From Variibacter gotjawalensis (GTDB lineage Bacteria; Pseudomonadota; Alphaproteobacteria; Rhizobiales; Xanthobacteraceae), in the NCBI RefSeq assembly GCF_002355335.1, contig NZ_AP014946.1, forward strand, positions 1,999,501 through 2,063,500: DNA of 64,000 nucleotides, given 5' to 3'. Made by a program: the position numbers and the translations under genes. Positions within the stretch are counted from its first letter, which is position 1. The number at the start of each line of letters is the position of its first letter. The notes beneath the pieces were generated by a model. It ran no database searches and had not been told where the DNA came from. It saw nothing but the letters and a program-made list of their open reading frames with translations. Shown piece by piece: positions 24,065 through 33,517 of the stretch.

Positions 24065-25345
24065 ATGCGCTATATCAAGCAAGCCGCCAAGCAGACCAGA
24101 CAAGACAATCAGCAGCTCGTCGACCGAGTCCGCGATATGATCGGACGGATCGAGAAGGACCGCGACGAGGCCGTGCGCGCCTTCGCAAAACAGCTCGACG
24201 GCTGGGACAAGGCGGAATTTCGCGTCAGCAACGATGAAATCGCCGACGCCAAAAAGTCGCTCAGCGAGACGTTCAAGGACGATTTCGCCTTCTGCAAGAA
24301 GCAGGTCACCAATTTCGCCAAGCGCCAGCGCGAGTCGATCGGCGAATTCGAGGATGAGTTCGGTGAGGGGATCATCCTCGGTCAGAAGGTCATCCCGGTC
24401 GAGAATGTCGGTTGCTACATTCCGGGTGGAAAATATCCGCTGATCTCCGCCGCGATCATGAGCGTTGCGACCGCGAAGGTTGCAGGTGTGCCCTACGTCG
24501 TTGGTGCAGCGCCGCCGCGCGAGGGCAGAGGCATTTTCCCGCCGACGCTTTACGCGCTCGCCGAGTCTGGCGCCGACGAGATTTATGCCATCGGCGGCGT
24601 GCAAGCCTTCGCCTCCATGGCGTTTGGCTGCGTCGGTATGAAACCCGTCGACATGATTACGGGCCCGGGTAATGCGTTCGTTGCGGAAGCCAAGCGTCAA
24701 CTGTTCGGCCAAGTCGGCATCGATCTGCCGGCCGGACCGACCGAGATACTGGTGATCGCAGATGCGAGTGCCGACCCGGCGCTGGTCGCAACCGATCTGC
24801 TTGGTCAGGCCGAACACGGGCCCGACAGTCCCGCTTGGCTGATCTCTACGTCTGAGCAGCTCGCGATGCAGGTGATTGCTGAGGTCGAACGGCAACTCAC
24901 GACATTGCCGACGCGCGAAGTTGCGGGCGCCGCCTGGACGCGTTGGGGCGAAGTCGTGGTGGTCGACAGCGATGATGAGGCGATCGCGGTCAGCGACGCT
25001 TACGCGCCCGAACATCTTGAAGTGCTGACAGCGAACAACGACTACTACCTTAAGCACCTGCGCAACTACGGTAGCCTTTTCGTCGGTGAGGAGAGCACGG
25101 TTGCGTATGGCGACAAGGGTGTCGGCACCAATCACACACTGCCGACCGGCCGCGCTGCACGCTACACCGGCGGCCTCTGGGTTGGGAAATTCCTAAAGAC
25201 CGTGACGTACCAGCGGCTCACTGCCGAGGCGAGCCAGCGCATCGCGCCGATTATCGGCCGCATGTGCGCGTCAGAGGGGATGCTGGCGCACGAGATCACC
25301 GCGACGGTCCGCGAGCAACGTTACGCGCAGCGCAGGCGCGACTAG
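24065..25345 (+). CDS. Histidinol dehydrogenase-like enzyme, HpsN-type (sulfopropanediol dehydrogenase-like)
   Basis: A 426-residue cytoplasmic NAD-dependent dehydrogenase of the HisD fold. Visible motifs are GCYIPGGKYPLISAAIM, DMITGPGNAFVAEAKRQLFG, DLPAGPTEILVIAD, the Gln-His metal/catalytic pair in LLGQAEHGPDS, and APEHLEV and GTNHTLPTG. The N-terminus (MRYIKQAAKQ) and AEHGPDSPAWL resemble the HpsN branch, which oxidises (R)-2,3-dihydroxypropane-1-sulfonate, rather than histidine-pathway HisD. ATG 24065 has AGGA upstream. No other his gene is nearby. It is convergent with, and shares a CTAG stop with, a sugar-type ABC transporter. This suggests a polyol or sulfonate substrate; that is inference. 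Confidence 0.8.
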   Translation: MRYIKQAAKQTRQDNQQLVDRVRDMIGRIEKDRDEAVRAFAKQLDGWDKAEFRVSNDEIADAKKSLSETFKDDFAFCKKQVTNFAKRQRESIGEFEDEFGEGIILGQKVIPVENVGCYIPGGKYPLISAAIMSVATAKVAGVPYVVGAAPPREGRGIFPPTLYALAESGADEIYAIGGVQAFASMAFGCVGMKPVDMITGPGNAFVAEAKRQLFGQVGIDLPAGPTEILVIADASADPALVATDLLGQAEHGPDSPAWLISTSEQLAMQVIAEVERQLTTLPTREVAGAAWTRWGEVVVVDSDDEAIAVSDAYAPEHLEVLTANNDYYLKHLRNYGSLFVGEESTVAYGDKGVGTNHTLPTGRAARYTGGLWVGKFLKTVTYQRLTAEASQRIAPIIGRMCASEGMLAHEITATVREQRYAQRRRD

Positions 25346-26406
25346 AGATCGACCGCCTTGCCGGTCGCCGGATCGAAGAGGTGAATGTGCGCGAGATCAG
25401 GCCGCACCGCGATCGCATCGTCGATCGCGGCGCGATGTGAGGCGCGCACCTCTGTTGTGATGCGCAGCTTCGGCGCGATCTCGACCTCGATCAGCCGCTC
25501 GCTGCCGATCAACTCGACGACCCAGACTTTGCCGGGGATCGCACCTTCTTCTCCCGCATTGGCGATTGCTACGTCCTGCGGGCGCACGCCCAGGATCAAC
25601 TCGCGCGGCGCGTTGGCGGGCAGCGTGAGCGAAATTGGTGTGCCCGCTATGCTAAGAACGCCATTCTCCACCTGCGCTGGTACGAGATTCATCGGCGGTG
25701 TGCCGATAAATCCGGCAACGAAAAGATTTGCTGGCTTTCGATAAACTTCCTCGGGTGTGCCGATCTGCTGCACGACACCTTCATTCATGATGACGACAAG
25801 ATCCGACATCGTCATCGCCTCGAGCTGATCGTGCGTGACGTAGATCGTTGTCGTGCCGAGATCGAGGTGGAAACGGCGGAGCTCACCGCGCATCGTCGCG
25901 CGAAGCTTCGCGTCGAGATTCGAAAGCGGCTCGTCCATCAAGAAAATGTCGGGCTGGCGCACCATCGCCCGCCCGAGCGCGACGCGCTGCCGCTGTCCGC
26001 CCGAGAGCTGCTTCGGTTTGCGGCCGAGAAGATGCGAGAGTTCGAGCACCCTCGCAACCTCTTCGACCTTCCGTCGCCGCTCGGCCTTAGGAACGCCGCG
26101 CACCTCGAGCCCGTAGCCAATATTGCGCGCTACATCCATCGTGGGGTAGAGCGCGTAAGACTGGAAAACCATCGCGATATTGCGATCGCCAGGTGGCAAT
26201 TGATCGACGCGCTTCTCGCCGAAGCGGATTTCGCCCGCGCTTGCCGGCTCGAGGCCCGCGATGAGACGCAGCAACGTTGTCTTGCCGCAGCCAGACGGCC
26301 CGAGCAGCGTGACGAATTGCTTCGAAGGGACGCGCAGGTCGAGCGCTTTGAGCACTTGATTGCTGCCGAACGACTTCGACAGCTGATTGACGACGACGTC
26401 GGTCAT
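25342..26406 (-). CDS. ABC transporter ATP-binding protein, MalK/UgpC type
   Basis: A 354-residue ATPase. Walker A is GPSGCGKTT near residue 37, the signature LSGGQRQRVALGRAM near residue 135, and Walker B with D-loop FLMDEPLSNLDAKLR near residue 155. The C-terminal 120 residues form the regulatory OB-fold extension of the MalK/UgpC group. ATG 26406 overlaps the TGA of the upstream permease, so translation is coupled. It is the last gene of a four-gene importer operon (binding protein, two permeases, ATPase). Confidence 0.92.
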   Translation of the reverse strand: MTDVVVNQLSKSFGSNQVLKALDLRVPSKQFVTLLGPSGCGKTTLLRLIAGLEPASAGEIRFGEKRVDQLPPGDRNIAMVFQSYALYPTMDVARNIGYGLEVRGVPKAERRRKVEEVARVLELSHLLGRKPKQLSGGQRQRVALGRAMVRQPDIFLMDEPLSNLDAKLRATMRGELRRFHLDLGTTTIYVTHDQLEAMTMSDLVVIMNEGVVQQIGTPEEVYRKPANLFVAGFIGTPPMNLVPAQVENGVLSIAGTPISLTLPANAPRELILGVRPQDVAIANAGEEGAIPGKVWVVELIGSERLIEVEIAPKLRITTEVRASHRAAIDDAIAVRPDLAHIHLFDPATGKAVDL

Positions 26407-27269
26407 CCCTTCACGGCTCCCGCGCCGAAGCCAGCCACAAGGTGGCGTTGCATGAAGCCGAACAGTATCGCCATCGGCAAAGTCATCAATACGGACGAAG
26501 CCATCATCAGTCCCCAATCGACGTGCGTGCCGTCGAAGAAGTGCATCACGCCGACTGTTAGAGGCAGCTTATGCATCGAATTCATGAACACGCGGCCGAA
26601 CAGATAGTCGTTCCACGAAACGATTAGCGAGAAGATCGACGCTGCGATAATGCCGGGCAGCGCCATCGGCAGCACGATCTGCCAGAAGACGCGCAAGCGC
26701 GATGCCCCATCAACGAGCGCGGCCTCTTCGATCTCAATCGGAACGCCGCGAAAGAACGCCCACATCAGCCATAAGCAGAACGGAAGCGTGATGCACACAT
26801 AACCGAGGATCAGCGAGAACAGCGTATCCGTGAGATCGAGGGAAACCATCGTAAGGAACATCGGGAAGACGAAGATCACGCTCGGCACCATGTAGCCGAG
26901 GATCGCGATGTACGGCACCGAGCGCTGGCCCCAAAACCGAAACCGCGTCAGCGAATACGCCGCGAGGGTCGCGACCGTGATCGAGATGACGGTGGAGCCG
27001 AGCGCGACGATGACGGAATTCATGAACCAGTCGAGGAAGTAGGCGGAGGGCGGAACGCCCGCGCCGGGCGCACTCGCGACCGAACCGCCGAACAAGAGTT
27101 CGCGATACGCCTCAAACGTGATCTGCTGCGGGATCAGCGTCGGCGGCCACGCGAAGATCTCGCTCTTCGGCTTGAGGCTTGTGGAGATAGCCCACAGCAG
27201 CGGGAAGCACACGACGAGTGTGATCGCGCTCAATACGGCGTAGAGAATGGCTGCGACCCAGGTCTTCAT
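26403..27269 (-). CDS. Sugar-type ABC transporter permease (MalG/UgpE family)
   Basis: A 288-residue inner-membrane protein with about six membrane segments. The EAA loop reads EEAALVDGASRLRVFWQIVL, with PLALPG-like PMALPGIIAAS following. This is the typical position for docking on the ATPase. The N-terminus matches the MalG class (one segment, then CFPLLWAISTSLKP). It pairs with the MalF-type permease 13 bases upstream. It imports an unknown carbohydrate, polyol or related compound. Confidence 0.9.
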   Translation of the reverse strand: MKTWVAAILYAVLSAITLVVCFPLLWAISTSLKPKSEIFAWPPTLIPQQITFEAYRELLFGGSVASAPGAGVPPSAYFLDWFMNSVIVALGSTVISITVATLAAYSLTRFRFWGQRSVPYIAILGYMVPSVIFVFPMFLTMVSLDLTDTLFSLILGYVCITLPFCLWLMWAFFRGVPIEIEEAALVDGASRLRVFWQIVLPMALPGIIAASIFSLIVSWNDYLFGRVFMNSMHKLPLTVGVMHFFDGTHVDWGLMMASSVLMTLPMAILFGFMQRHLVAGFGAGAVKG

Positions 27270-27282
27270 CTGACGACAACCC

Positions 27283-28176
27283 TCATGCAGCCTTCTCCTC
27301 GCGCCCGAACCCGGAAACGCGGATGTAGAAAACTGCGCCGATGAGCAGCAGGATCAACATGATCACGCCGGCAGCAGCACCGACGCCCATACGCAGATTC
27401 GCGATCGACTGATCGAACGCGTACAGCGCGAGGTTATACGTCGATGTGCCGGGGCCGCCGCGCGTGAGCAGGTATATTTCCTCGAACTTGTTGAAGGTCC
27501 AGATCGTGCGGAAAACGATGACGACCGCGAGCACTTCCGCGAGTTGCGGCAGCGTAATATCGCGGAAGCGCCGAAATGCGCCGGCGCCGTCGACCTTAGC
27601 GGCGTCGTAGAGCTCGGTCGGGATCGTTTGCAGTCGCGCCAGCACCACGATGATGACGAACGGTGTATATTTCCAAACGTTGAGCAGAATCGCGCTCGCC
27701 ATGGCCATGTTCGGCGTCGAGAGCCAGGCGATTTTATCGTGAATGATGCCGGCCGAGAGCAGCAAGTGGTTGACGATTCCGATCTCGGAATTGAACAGCC
27801 AACGCCAATTCAGCGCGATCACCACTGTCGGAACGATGTAAGGGAACAGCAGCATGCCGCGAAAGGCATTCATGCCTCGCAGCGGCTGCTGCAGCAGCAG
27901 TGCGAGACCGACGCCGAGCACGGCTTGCAGCACGGTTGACCATCCGGTCCACACGACCGCTTGATAGAAACTCTCCCAGAACAGCGGATCGTCGAGGACG
28001 AATAGGTAGTTGTCCAAGCCTGCGAACGGCTGCTCGTCCGGCCGCAACGGATTGTAGCGGACGAACGACAGGCGCACGGCCTCGACGATCGGCCAAACGA
28101 GAAATATGCCGACCGCGAGGATGAGGGGGAGCATGAACAGTACCCCCACCTGACGGTCGCTAAATCGGAACTTCAC
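27283..28176 (-). CDS. Sugar-type ABC transporter permease (MalF/UgpA family)
   Basis: A 297-residue permease with six hydrophobic segments. The EAA-type loop is ELYDAAKVDGAGAFRRFRDI followed by TLPQLAEVL. SFVRYNPLRPDEQPFAGLDN, early in the protein, is typical of MalF/UgpA proteins without the large MalF periplasmic insertion. It lies 6 bases downstream of the binding-protein gene and 13 bases upstream of the second permease gene. Confidence 0.9.
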   Translation of the reverse strand: MKFRFSDRQVGVLFMLPLILAVGIFLVWPIVEAVRLSFVRYNPLRPDEQPFAGLDNYLFVLDDPLFWESFYQAVVWTGWSTVLQAVLGVGLALLLQQPLRGMNAFRGMLLFPYIVPTVVIALNWRWLFNSEIGIVNHLLLSAGIIHDKIAWLSTPNMAMASAILLNVWKYTPFVIIVVLARLQTIPTELYDAAKVDGAGAFRRFRDITLPQLAEVLAVVIVFRTIWTFNKFEEIYLLTRGGPGTSTYNLALYAFDQSIANLRMGVGAAAGVIMLILLLIGAVFYIRVSGFGREEKAA

Positions 28177-28182
28177 CTCAGA

Positions 28183-29535
28183 TTATCCGAGCAGCCGGCG
28201 GTTCTCGCGACGCAAGTCGTCGAACTGTTTGTGTCCCCATTCGACGGCAGCTTTCGGCGCCTCGTTGTTGACGAGAATACGCTGCGCAACGTGCGACCAA
28301 ACGTTGCGTCCGTGAGCGATTCCGGCGAGCGGATTGACGCCCTTCTTGAGTTCATGGCCCGAGTTACAAGCATGCGGCACGAAGCCGGTGAAGATGACGT
28401 CGACGCTGCGTTTCTTCTGCTTGTACATCGGATGTTCCGTGAGTCCGGCAGCCGACGCTTGGTCCTTGAAGACCGGGCCGACATTCGGGAACAGGCTCGC
28501 CGAATACTTCACCATCCAGTCCGTGCTGTTCATCACATAAGCCATCGCCTCCTTCGTCTCCTTGATGAAGGGATTATTCTGGCGCGGCATGATGAAGCCG
28601 TTGATGTCGGTCCACGACCAGCGTGCTCCGGTGCGCGGATGTGCCGGATTGAGGTAGTACTCCATCTTCTCGTAAATGGGCTTAGCTTCGTCGAACGCGC
28701 GGCCCATCGTGCGGCCCCAGTAGAAGCTTGAGCCTGTGCGCCCGGTGACGTGCTGGTCGACGACCTGCAGGAAGCTGAATTCCACCGCCGACTTCGGCAT
28801 CGTTCCGTAAAGCTCTTTCAGAAACTCGTAAGCTTCGATCGTCTGCGGACTATTGAACGTCGTCTCGAAATTGCGGCTCGGGTCCCATGTCAGGCCGCCG
28901 GCCTGCCACATCAGTTGCTGCACATGATAGTCGCCGCAGAGGTTGCGGCCGAGCGCCATCGTGAAACCCGCTGTGCCTTGACGCTTCTGTTGAATCGCCT
29001 TGGCGCCGTTGAGGAAATCGTTCCACGTCCAGTTCGCCGGATCGGAAAGGCCGGCCTCTTGGCGTGCGTCGTCCTGCACGACGAACAGACAGCCTTGATG
29101 ATGCAACGGCACTGCAAATTCGGTGCCTTTCCACGTGCCGAAATCACCGACCGTAAAGCCATCGACGAGCCGTTCCTTCGCGCGGATCGACTGATTGACG
29201 TCCTGCATTGGCTCAAGCAGGCCCTCGGCCGCGAGCTGATACGCGATCGGGCTTTCGACGCTGATCAGCGCCGGCGGCCGCCGCGCCGCGAGATCGGTGG
29301 CGAGTTTTGTGTAGACCGCGTCCCAAGCGATCTGCTCGGCCTCGAACTTGAGTCCGGGAGCGTTCTTCTGCGCCCATTCGTTCAAGCCATTCGTGAAGAC
29401 GCCGATATAGGGGCCTGGCTCACCCCACACGCGGGCTACACGCTCGCGCGTCTGAGCGAATGCGGGAGCGGCGAGGATCGCGCCGGCTGCGGCGCCAGTG
29501 GCTAAGACCGCTCTTCTGGACGGGCGGTGTGTCAT
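28183..29535 (-). CDS. ABC transporter extracellular sugar-binding protein, Tat signal
   Basis: A 450-residue periplasmic binding protein of family 1 (MalE/UgpB class), first gene of the importer operon. A GGGAGG site precedes ATG 29535. The signal has a twin-arginine motif (PSRRAVLATGAAAGAILAAP), suggesting export in folded form. The mature part has internal YVMNSTDWMVKYSASLFPNV and GVNPLAGIAHG stretches. The ligand cannot be read from sequence; the nearby HpsN-like enzyme makes a C3 polyol or sulfonate a reasonable guess. Confidence 0.88.
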   Translation of the reverse strand: MTHRPSRRAVLATGAAAGAILAAPAFAQTRERVARVWGEPGPYIGVFTNGLNEWAQKNAPGLKFEAEQIAWDAVYTKLATDLAARRPPALISVESPIAYQLAAEGLLEPMQDVNQSIRAKERLVDGFTVGDFGTWKGTEFAVPLHHQGCLFVVQDDARQEAGLSDPANWTWNDFLNGAKAIQQKRQGTAGFTMALGRNLCGDYHVQQLMWQAGGLTWDPSRNFETTFNSPQTIEAYEFLKELYGTMPKSAVEFSFLQVVDQHVTGRTGSSFYWGRTMGRAFDEAKPIYEKMEYYLNPAHPRTGARWSWTDINGFIMPRQNNPFIKETKEAMAYVMNSTDWMVKYSASLFPNVGPVFKDQASAAGLTEHPMYKQKKRSVDVIFTGFVPHACNSGHELKKGVNPLAGIAHGRNVWSHVAQRILVNNEAPKAAVEWGHKQFDDLRRENRRLLG

Positions 29536-29553
29536 TGCAAATCCTCCCTAAAT

Positions 29554-29579
29554 CCCGTCGCATCCATACGGATGGCGGG
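29554..29579. promoter_or_regulatory. Imperfect inverted repeat between divergent transport genes
   Basis: CCCG (29554-29557) with CGGG (29576-29579), and CATCC (29561-29565) with GGATG (29570-29574), form an imperfect dyad. It lies 19 bases upstream of the ABC binding-protein start and within the 227-base divergent region shared with the Bug gene at 29763. It could be an operator or a 5' leader hairpin. No regulator gene is adjacent. Confidence 0.35.
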
Positions 29580-29762
29580 AATTGTTATTGCGTCAGCGTA
29601 GGGACGCTGCGGGGCGTTGGTCAAGGACGCTGAGTGTCGCTGGTCGGCCTGCGCCGGATGCGCTCGCGCCGGATTGAAGGTCCTCGTCGATCTCTTACTA
29701 CTTGCCGGTTCGACCAATCTCCTTTGAAATACGCGACAACAACAAAGAGAGCGGGGAGTGAA

Positions 29763-30749
29763 ATGGACAGCTCAACACGCGCGCGTCTCTCGCGGCGCGA
29801 CGTGCTTGCCGGAACCGGCGCTGCGATCGTGTCGACTTTACCCGCGCTAGGGCAAAGCGGTTATCCGAACCGCTTGATCGAGATGGTCGTCTGCTATGGC
29901 GCAGGAGGGACAAGCGATATCTATTATCGCGGTCTTGCGACGATTCTGACGCGCTATTTGGGCCAAGGCTTCGTCGTGCTGAATAAGCCGGGAGCAGGCA
30001 GCACGATCGGCACGACCTACATCAAACATGCGAATGCCGACGGCTACACCATCGGCAACATCACCGAAGTGATGATGCGCGAGCAGTTGCTCGGCAACGG
30101 CACATTCAATCCCGAGCTCGATTTCACTTATCTCGGGACCGGCGCTTCAGTGCCGTTCTGCTGGGCTGTTCGCGCCGACTCGCCGATCAAGACGCTGCAG
30201 CAGCTTGTTGAGGAAGGGCGCAAAACGCCGGGCAAGCTGACCTACGGTGCGGCAGGCTCTCCAAAACTCCCATCATGGGCCATGAAGATGTTCGAGGCGC
30301 GAACTGGCGCACGATTTCAGGGCGTGCCATTTCGCAGCAGTTCCGAGATCATCACTGCGGCGCTCGGCGGCTTCATCGATTTGATCTGCGACGCCGTCGG
30401 CGCACTGGTCGGCACCGTCGCGGGCGGCGGCATTCACGTTTTGGCCGTTTCGGCGGAAAACCGCCTTCCCGAATGGCCCGACGTTCCGACGGCCGCCGAA
30501 CTCGGTATCGACGCTACGACGATGCTTCCCTACGGCGTCGGTGGTCCGGCGGGTATGGCCGCTCCGGTCGTAGCCGTTCTTGAGCAGGCGCTGCGGAAAG
30601 CTTACGCCGATCCGGAGCATCTGGAACTGCTCCGAAAAACCCATATGGCCCCCTGGGAGCGGATCGGCCAGGATTTCGACGCCTATATGCGCGCTCAATA
30701 CGCGGCGCTACCGAACCAGCTCAGAGAGTTCGGCGCGCTTGGTGGGTGA
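29763..30749 (+). CDS. Bug-type TTT substrate-binding protein, Tat signal
   Basis: A 328-residue Bug/TctC family binding protein. ATG 29763 follows GGGGAG five bases upstream. The signal carries LSRRDVLAGTGAAIVSTLP (twin-arginine) with cleavage near ALGQS. The first mature loop is unusual, VVCYGAGGTSDIYYRGLATI, with Cys-Tyr-Gly where VPFPAGG or similar is usual; the ligand may therefore differ from that of the other copies. A second Bug gene lies 151 bases downstream. No TctAB partner is visible. Confidence 0.85.
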   Translation: MDSSTRARLSRRDVLAGTGAAIVSTLPALGQSGYPNRLIEMVVCYGAGGTSDIYYRGLATILTRYLGQGFVVLNKPGAGSTIGTTYIKHANADGYTIGNITEVMMREQLLGNGTFNPELDFTYLGTGASVPFCWAVRADSPIKTLQQLVEEGRKTPGKLTYGAAGSPKLPSWAMKMFEARTGARFQGVPFRSSSEIITAALGGFIDLICDAVGALVGTVAGGGIHVLAVSAENRLPEWPDVPTAAELGIDATTMLPYGVGGPAGMAAPVVAVLEQALRKAYADPEHLELLRKTHMAPWERIGQDFDAYMRAQYAALPNQLREFGALGG

Positions 30750-30900
30750 AACGCTAAGCAATTTCGTTGCCGGGATCGCAAACAATGCGCCGCTTTCCGC
30801 CCAAGTTGCGGATGCCTCGGCATCTGCACCAGAATGCCGCAACACTTTCGACCCGACGTGAGAACGTCGTCGCAAAAACAAGAATGATCGGGGAAGCGTC

Positions 30901-31887
30901 ATGATCAGGATCTCGCGTCGCGCCGCGCTCGGCATAGGCACGACATTCGCAACCGGCATTGGTGCCCGGTGCTTATTTGCCCAGGCGAACCCGATAAGAG
31001 GTCCGATCACGCTTGTCGTCCCCTTCGCTGCGGGTGGCGCGACCGACATCGTCAGCCGCCTCGTCGCAAAGCGCCTATCGGAGCTGATCGGGCAGTCGGT
31101 CATTGTCGAGAATGTCGCGGGTGCCGGCGGCATCACCGGCGCAACCCGCATCGCGCGTGGCGCGCCGGACGGCAGTGTATTGCTGATGGGAACGGTGTCC
31201 ACGCATGCGATCAATCCGTTGATGGCCGCGAAGCCGCCTTACGATCCGCTCAGCGATTTTACTCCCGTGAGCCTAGTCGCGGTGGTGCCGAATGTGATCG
31301 TCGTCAGTCAAAAGACGCCGGCGAAGGATATTCAGGGCCTCATCGCTTGGCTGAAGACGGAGCCTGGAAAGCACACCTACGGATCGTCCGGAAATGGAAC
31401 GCCGCCGCATTTGTCGGGCGAGCTTTTCAAATCGATGGCTGGCGTCAGCATGACGCATGTTCCGTATCGCGGAGGCGGACCAGCGATGACGGATCTTGTC
31501 GGAGGACAGATCCCGATCCTCTTCGATGTGTTGTCCGGCGCGGCGGGCTTCATTCGCGATAGCGCCGTGCGTGCGCTCGGCATCACGACGAAAGTACGGT
31601 CACCTTCGTTTCCGGACTTGCCCACGGTCGCGGAGCAGGGGCTTGCAAACTACGAGACGTATACGTGGAACGCGGTATTCGCGCCGCCCGGAATGCCGGA
31701 GGCTATGTCTCGATACTTGAGTGCGCGCTTCAAGGAAGCCGTCGACGACGCGGAAATTCAGAAGAGGTTGCGCGAACTCAGCGCGGATCCGATCGGCTCG
31801 ACACCCGAGCAGTTGACCGAGCAGGTGAAGAGCGAGATGGCTAAGTGGCGGCCCGTTATCGAGTCCGTCGGGCTCAAGCAAAACTAG
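30901..31887 (+). CDS. Bug-type TTT substrate-binding protein, Tat-like signal
   Basis: A 328-residue Bug protein from ATG 30901, with GGGGAAG upstream. The signal region MIRISRRAALGIGTTFATGI has a twin-arginine core. Mature motifs are VVPFAAGGATDIVSRLVAKR, VENVAGAGGITGATRIA and HVPYRGGGPAMTDLVGG. These are close to the family norm. The LysR gene follows 9 bases after its stop and the EthD/hydrolase/HyuAB genes follow that. The Bug protein may thus be part of the same regulon. Confidence 0.88.
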   Translation: MIRISRRAALGIGTTFATGIGARCLFAQANPIRGPITLVVPFAAGGATDIVSRLVAKRLSELIGQSVIVENVAGAGGITGATRIARGAPDGSVLLMGTVSTHAINPLMAAKPPYDPLSDFTPVSLVAVVPNVIVVSQKTPAKDIQGLIAWLKTEPGKHTYGSSGNGTPPHLSGELFKSMAGVSMTHVPYRGGGPAMTDLVGGQIPILFDVLSGAAGFIRDSAVRALGITTKVRSPSFPDLPTVAEQGLANYETYTWNAVFAPPGMPEAMSRYLSARFKEAVDDAEIQKRLRELSADPIGSTPEQLTEQVKSEMAKWRPVIESVGLKQN

Positions 31888-31896
31888 AGACGTTCA

Positions 31897-32811
31897 ATGC
31901 GCGCCGACCGGTTTCAGGAAATCGCCGCCTTCGTGCAAATCGCGAAGAGCGGCACATTCTCGGCCGCGGCACGCGCCCTAGACCTGACGCCTTCCGCCGT
32001 CAGTAAGCTGGTATCGCGGCTTGAGAAGCGCTTCGGCGTTCGTCTGTTCAATCGCAGCACGCATTCGGTGCGTTTGTCTCAAGAAGGCGAAGCGCTGCTC
32101 CAACGAGCATCTCGCGTGCTCGAGGCGATGGACGACACTGACAAGCTTGCTGACGCATTTGCCGCCATCCCTTCGGGGTTGCTGCGCGTTTACGGGCTTC
32201 CGTCTTTTGCGTTGTCCCAGCTTGCACCGATTATCCCGGAGTTTCTTGTTCTCAATCCGCAGATACGCCTCGACCTGCAATTGGGAACCGAGAAGATGGA
32301 TTTCGTCGAAGCCGATGTCGATGTGGTGCTGCGTCTCGGCGATCACACCGACAGTTCGCTGATGGCCCGAAAGATCGCCGAGAGCGGCTGGGTGATTTGC
32401 GCCGCTCCGTCGTACATCGCGAACCGTGGCATTCCGACAACGCCGGAGGAGCTTGCAGGGCACAACTGCATCAACTTCTCGGTCAGAACGCATTCGATCG
32501 TTTGGACCTTCGACAACTATTCTCCGGGACGTCAGGCCGTCACCGGGAACGTCGCGTCGAACCAAGCTCCCATGTTGCGAGAGCTCGCCCTTCGCGGTGT
32601 CGGGATCATTCGCGTCGCCGATTTCGTCGTCGCGGACGATATTCGATCGGGAGCGCTCGTGCGCTTGCTTCCTGGCTACAGCGGCGCTTCGCGAGAGCCG
32701 ATATTCGCGCTTTACCAGCCGCAACCGCAGCAATCGCTTCGCATCCGCACGTTCGTCGATTTTCTGTGCCGGAAATTTTCCCATAGTCCCTGGGCTATCC
32801 CGCCCGCGTGA
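31897..32811 (+). CDS. LysR family transcriptional regulator
   Basis: A 304-residue LysR regulator. The HTH lies in residues 18-40 (SGTFSAAARALDLTPSAVSK) with the wing RFGVRLFNRSTHSVRLSQEG. The effector domain has DVDVVLRLGDHTDSSLMARK and CAAPSYIANRG, features of the CrgA/DsdC-like branch common in Proteobacteria. Unusually it is not divergent from its neighbours. It is 9 bases after a Bug gene and upstream of the EthD-hydrolase-HyuAB-Bug genes on the same strand, so it may be co-expressed with what it controls. Confidence 0.87.
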   Translation: MRADRFQEIAAFVQIAKSGTFSAAARALDLTPSAVSKLVSRLEKRFGVRLFNRSTHSVRLSQEGEALLQRASRVLEAMDDTDKLADAFAAIPSGLLRVYGLPSFALSQLAPIIPEFLVLNPQIRLDLQLGTEKMDFVEADVDVVLRLGDHTDSSLMARKIAESGWVICAAPSYIANRGIPTTPEELAGHNCINFSVRTHSIVWTFDNYSPGRQAVTGNVASNQAPMLRELALRGVGIIRVADFVVADDIRSGALVRLLPGYSGASREPIFALYQPQPQQSLRIRTFVDFLCRKFSHSPWAIPPA

Positions 32812-32922
32812 TCGCAGGATCGCTTGTGAATGCGGCTCACAAGCGATGTTCCGCACATCGGCTGGCCGCGGACCAGCAAGGCAGGCACCTTCCGCATCAA
32901 CAACGGTCGATGGGGAGGTCCT

Positions 32923-33513
32923 GTGCAAAGCTATTTCTATCTCGTCTTCACGCGCGCCAAGCCGGGGCAGGACGAAGCGTTCAACGCCTGGTACTCAGAC
33001 CGTCACATCTATGATCTGATTGCTATTCCGGGCATTCGCGCTGCGCAGCGCTTCGCATTGCTCGATCTCACCACCGGCCAACCCACGCCGGATTATCTTG
33101 CGGTTTACGAGTTTGACGATCTCGAACGCGCGATCGGCGGAATCGCTGAGCGGCGCGGCACCGATAAGATGCCGTCCACGGACGCCATTGACCGCAGCGT
33201 CAGCCGCGGTGTCGTATTTAGACCGACATGGCCGCTGGCTGTCTCGTGGCGTTTCGATCGCGGCACGCTCGATCTGGTTAAGCCGCAGCAAGCGCTTTCT
33301 ACCGAACTCGCGGGCGTTGAGGGTCTCCTCGTAGCGCATGATCGGCAATCGCGCCCCGGTCCTACTCCGTACGATCTCGCCTTCTTCGCGCGCGGTGACG
33401 ACGCGGGCCGCCCGAAGTCGTGGGAGGCTGTCGCGAAGGATGCTGCGGATCGCATGACAGCTGCGATGAAGCCTATCACTGAGCGGGTCGCAAGCAAGAC
33501 CGAGCGAGCTTAG
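32923..33513 (+). CDS. EthD-like/dimeric alpha-beta barrel protein
   Basis: GTG 32923 is preceded by GGGGAGG four bases away and gives 196 residues; a longer frame upstream lacks a ribosome site. The start, QSYFYLVFTRAKPGQDEAFN and AWYSDRHIYDLIAIPGIRAA, matches the ferredoxin-like EthD/DUF barrel, where the Trp-Tyr-x-x-x-His segment is typical. Such proteins help degrade ethers or act as small isomerases and cyclases; many are uncharacterised. It is followed 4 bases later by the alpha/beta hydrolase, so it belongs to the HyuAB operon. Confidence 0.7.
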   Translation: MQSYFYLVFTRAKPGQDEAFNAWYSDRHIYDLIAIPGIRAAQRFALLDLTTGQPTPDYLAVYEFDDLERAIGGIAERRGTDKMPSTDAIDRSVSRGVVFRPTWPLAVSWRFDRGTLDLVKPQQALSTELAGVEGLLVAHDRQSRPGPTPYDLAFFARGDDAGRPKSWEAVAKDAADRMTAAMKPITERVASKTERA

Positions 33514-33517
33514 CGCG

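Noticed and set aside
24065-25345. Calling this gene hisD of histidine biosynthesis
   Set aside because: The fold is HisD, but the N-terminus and local motifs suit the HpsN branch and no other his gene is present.
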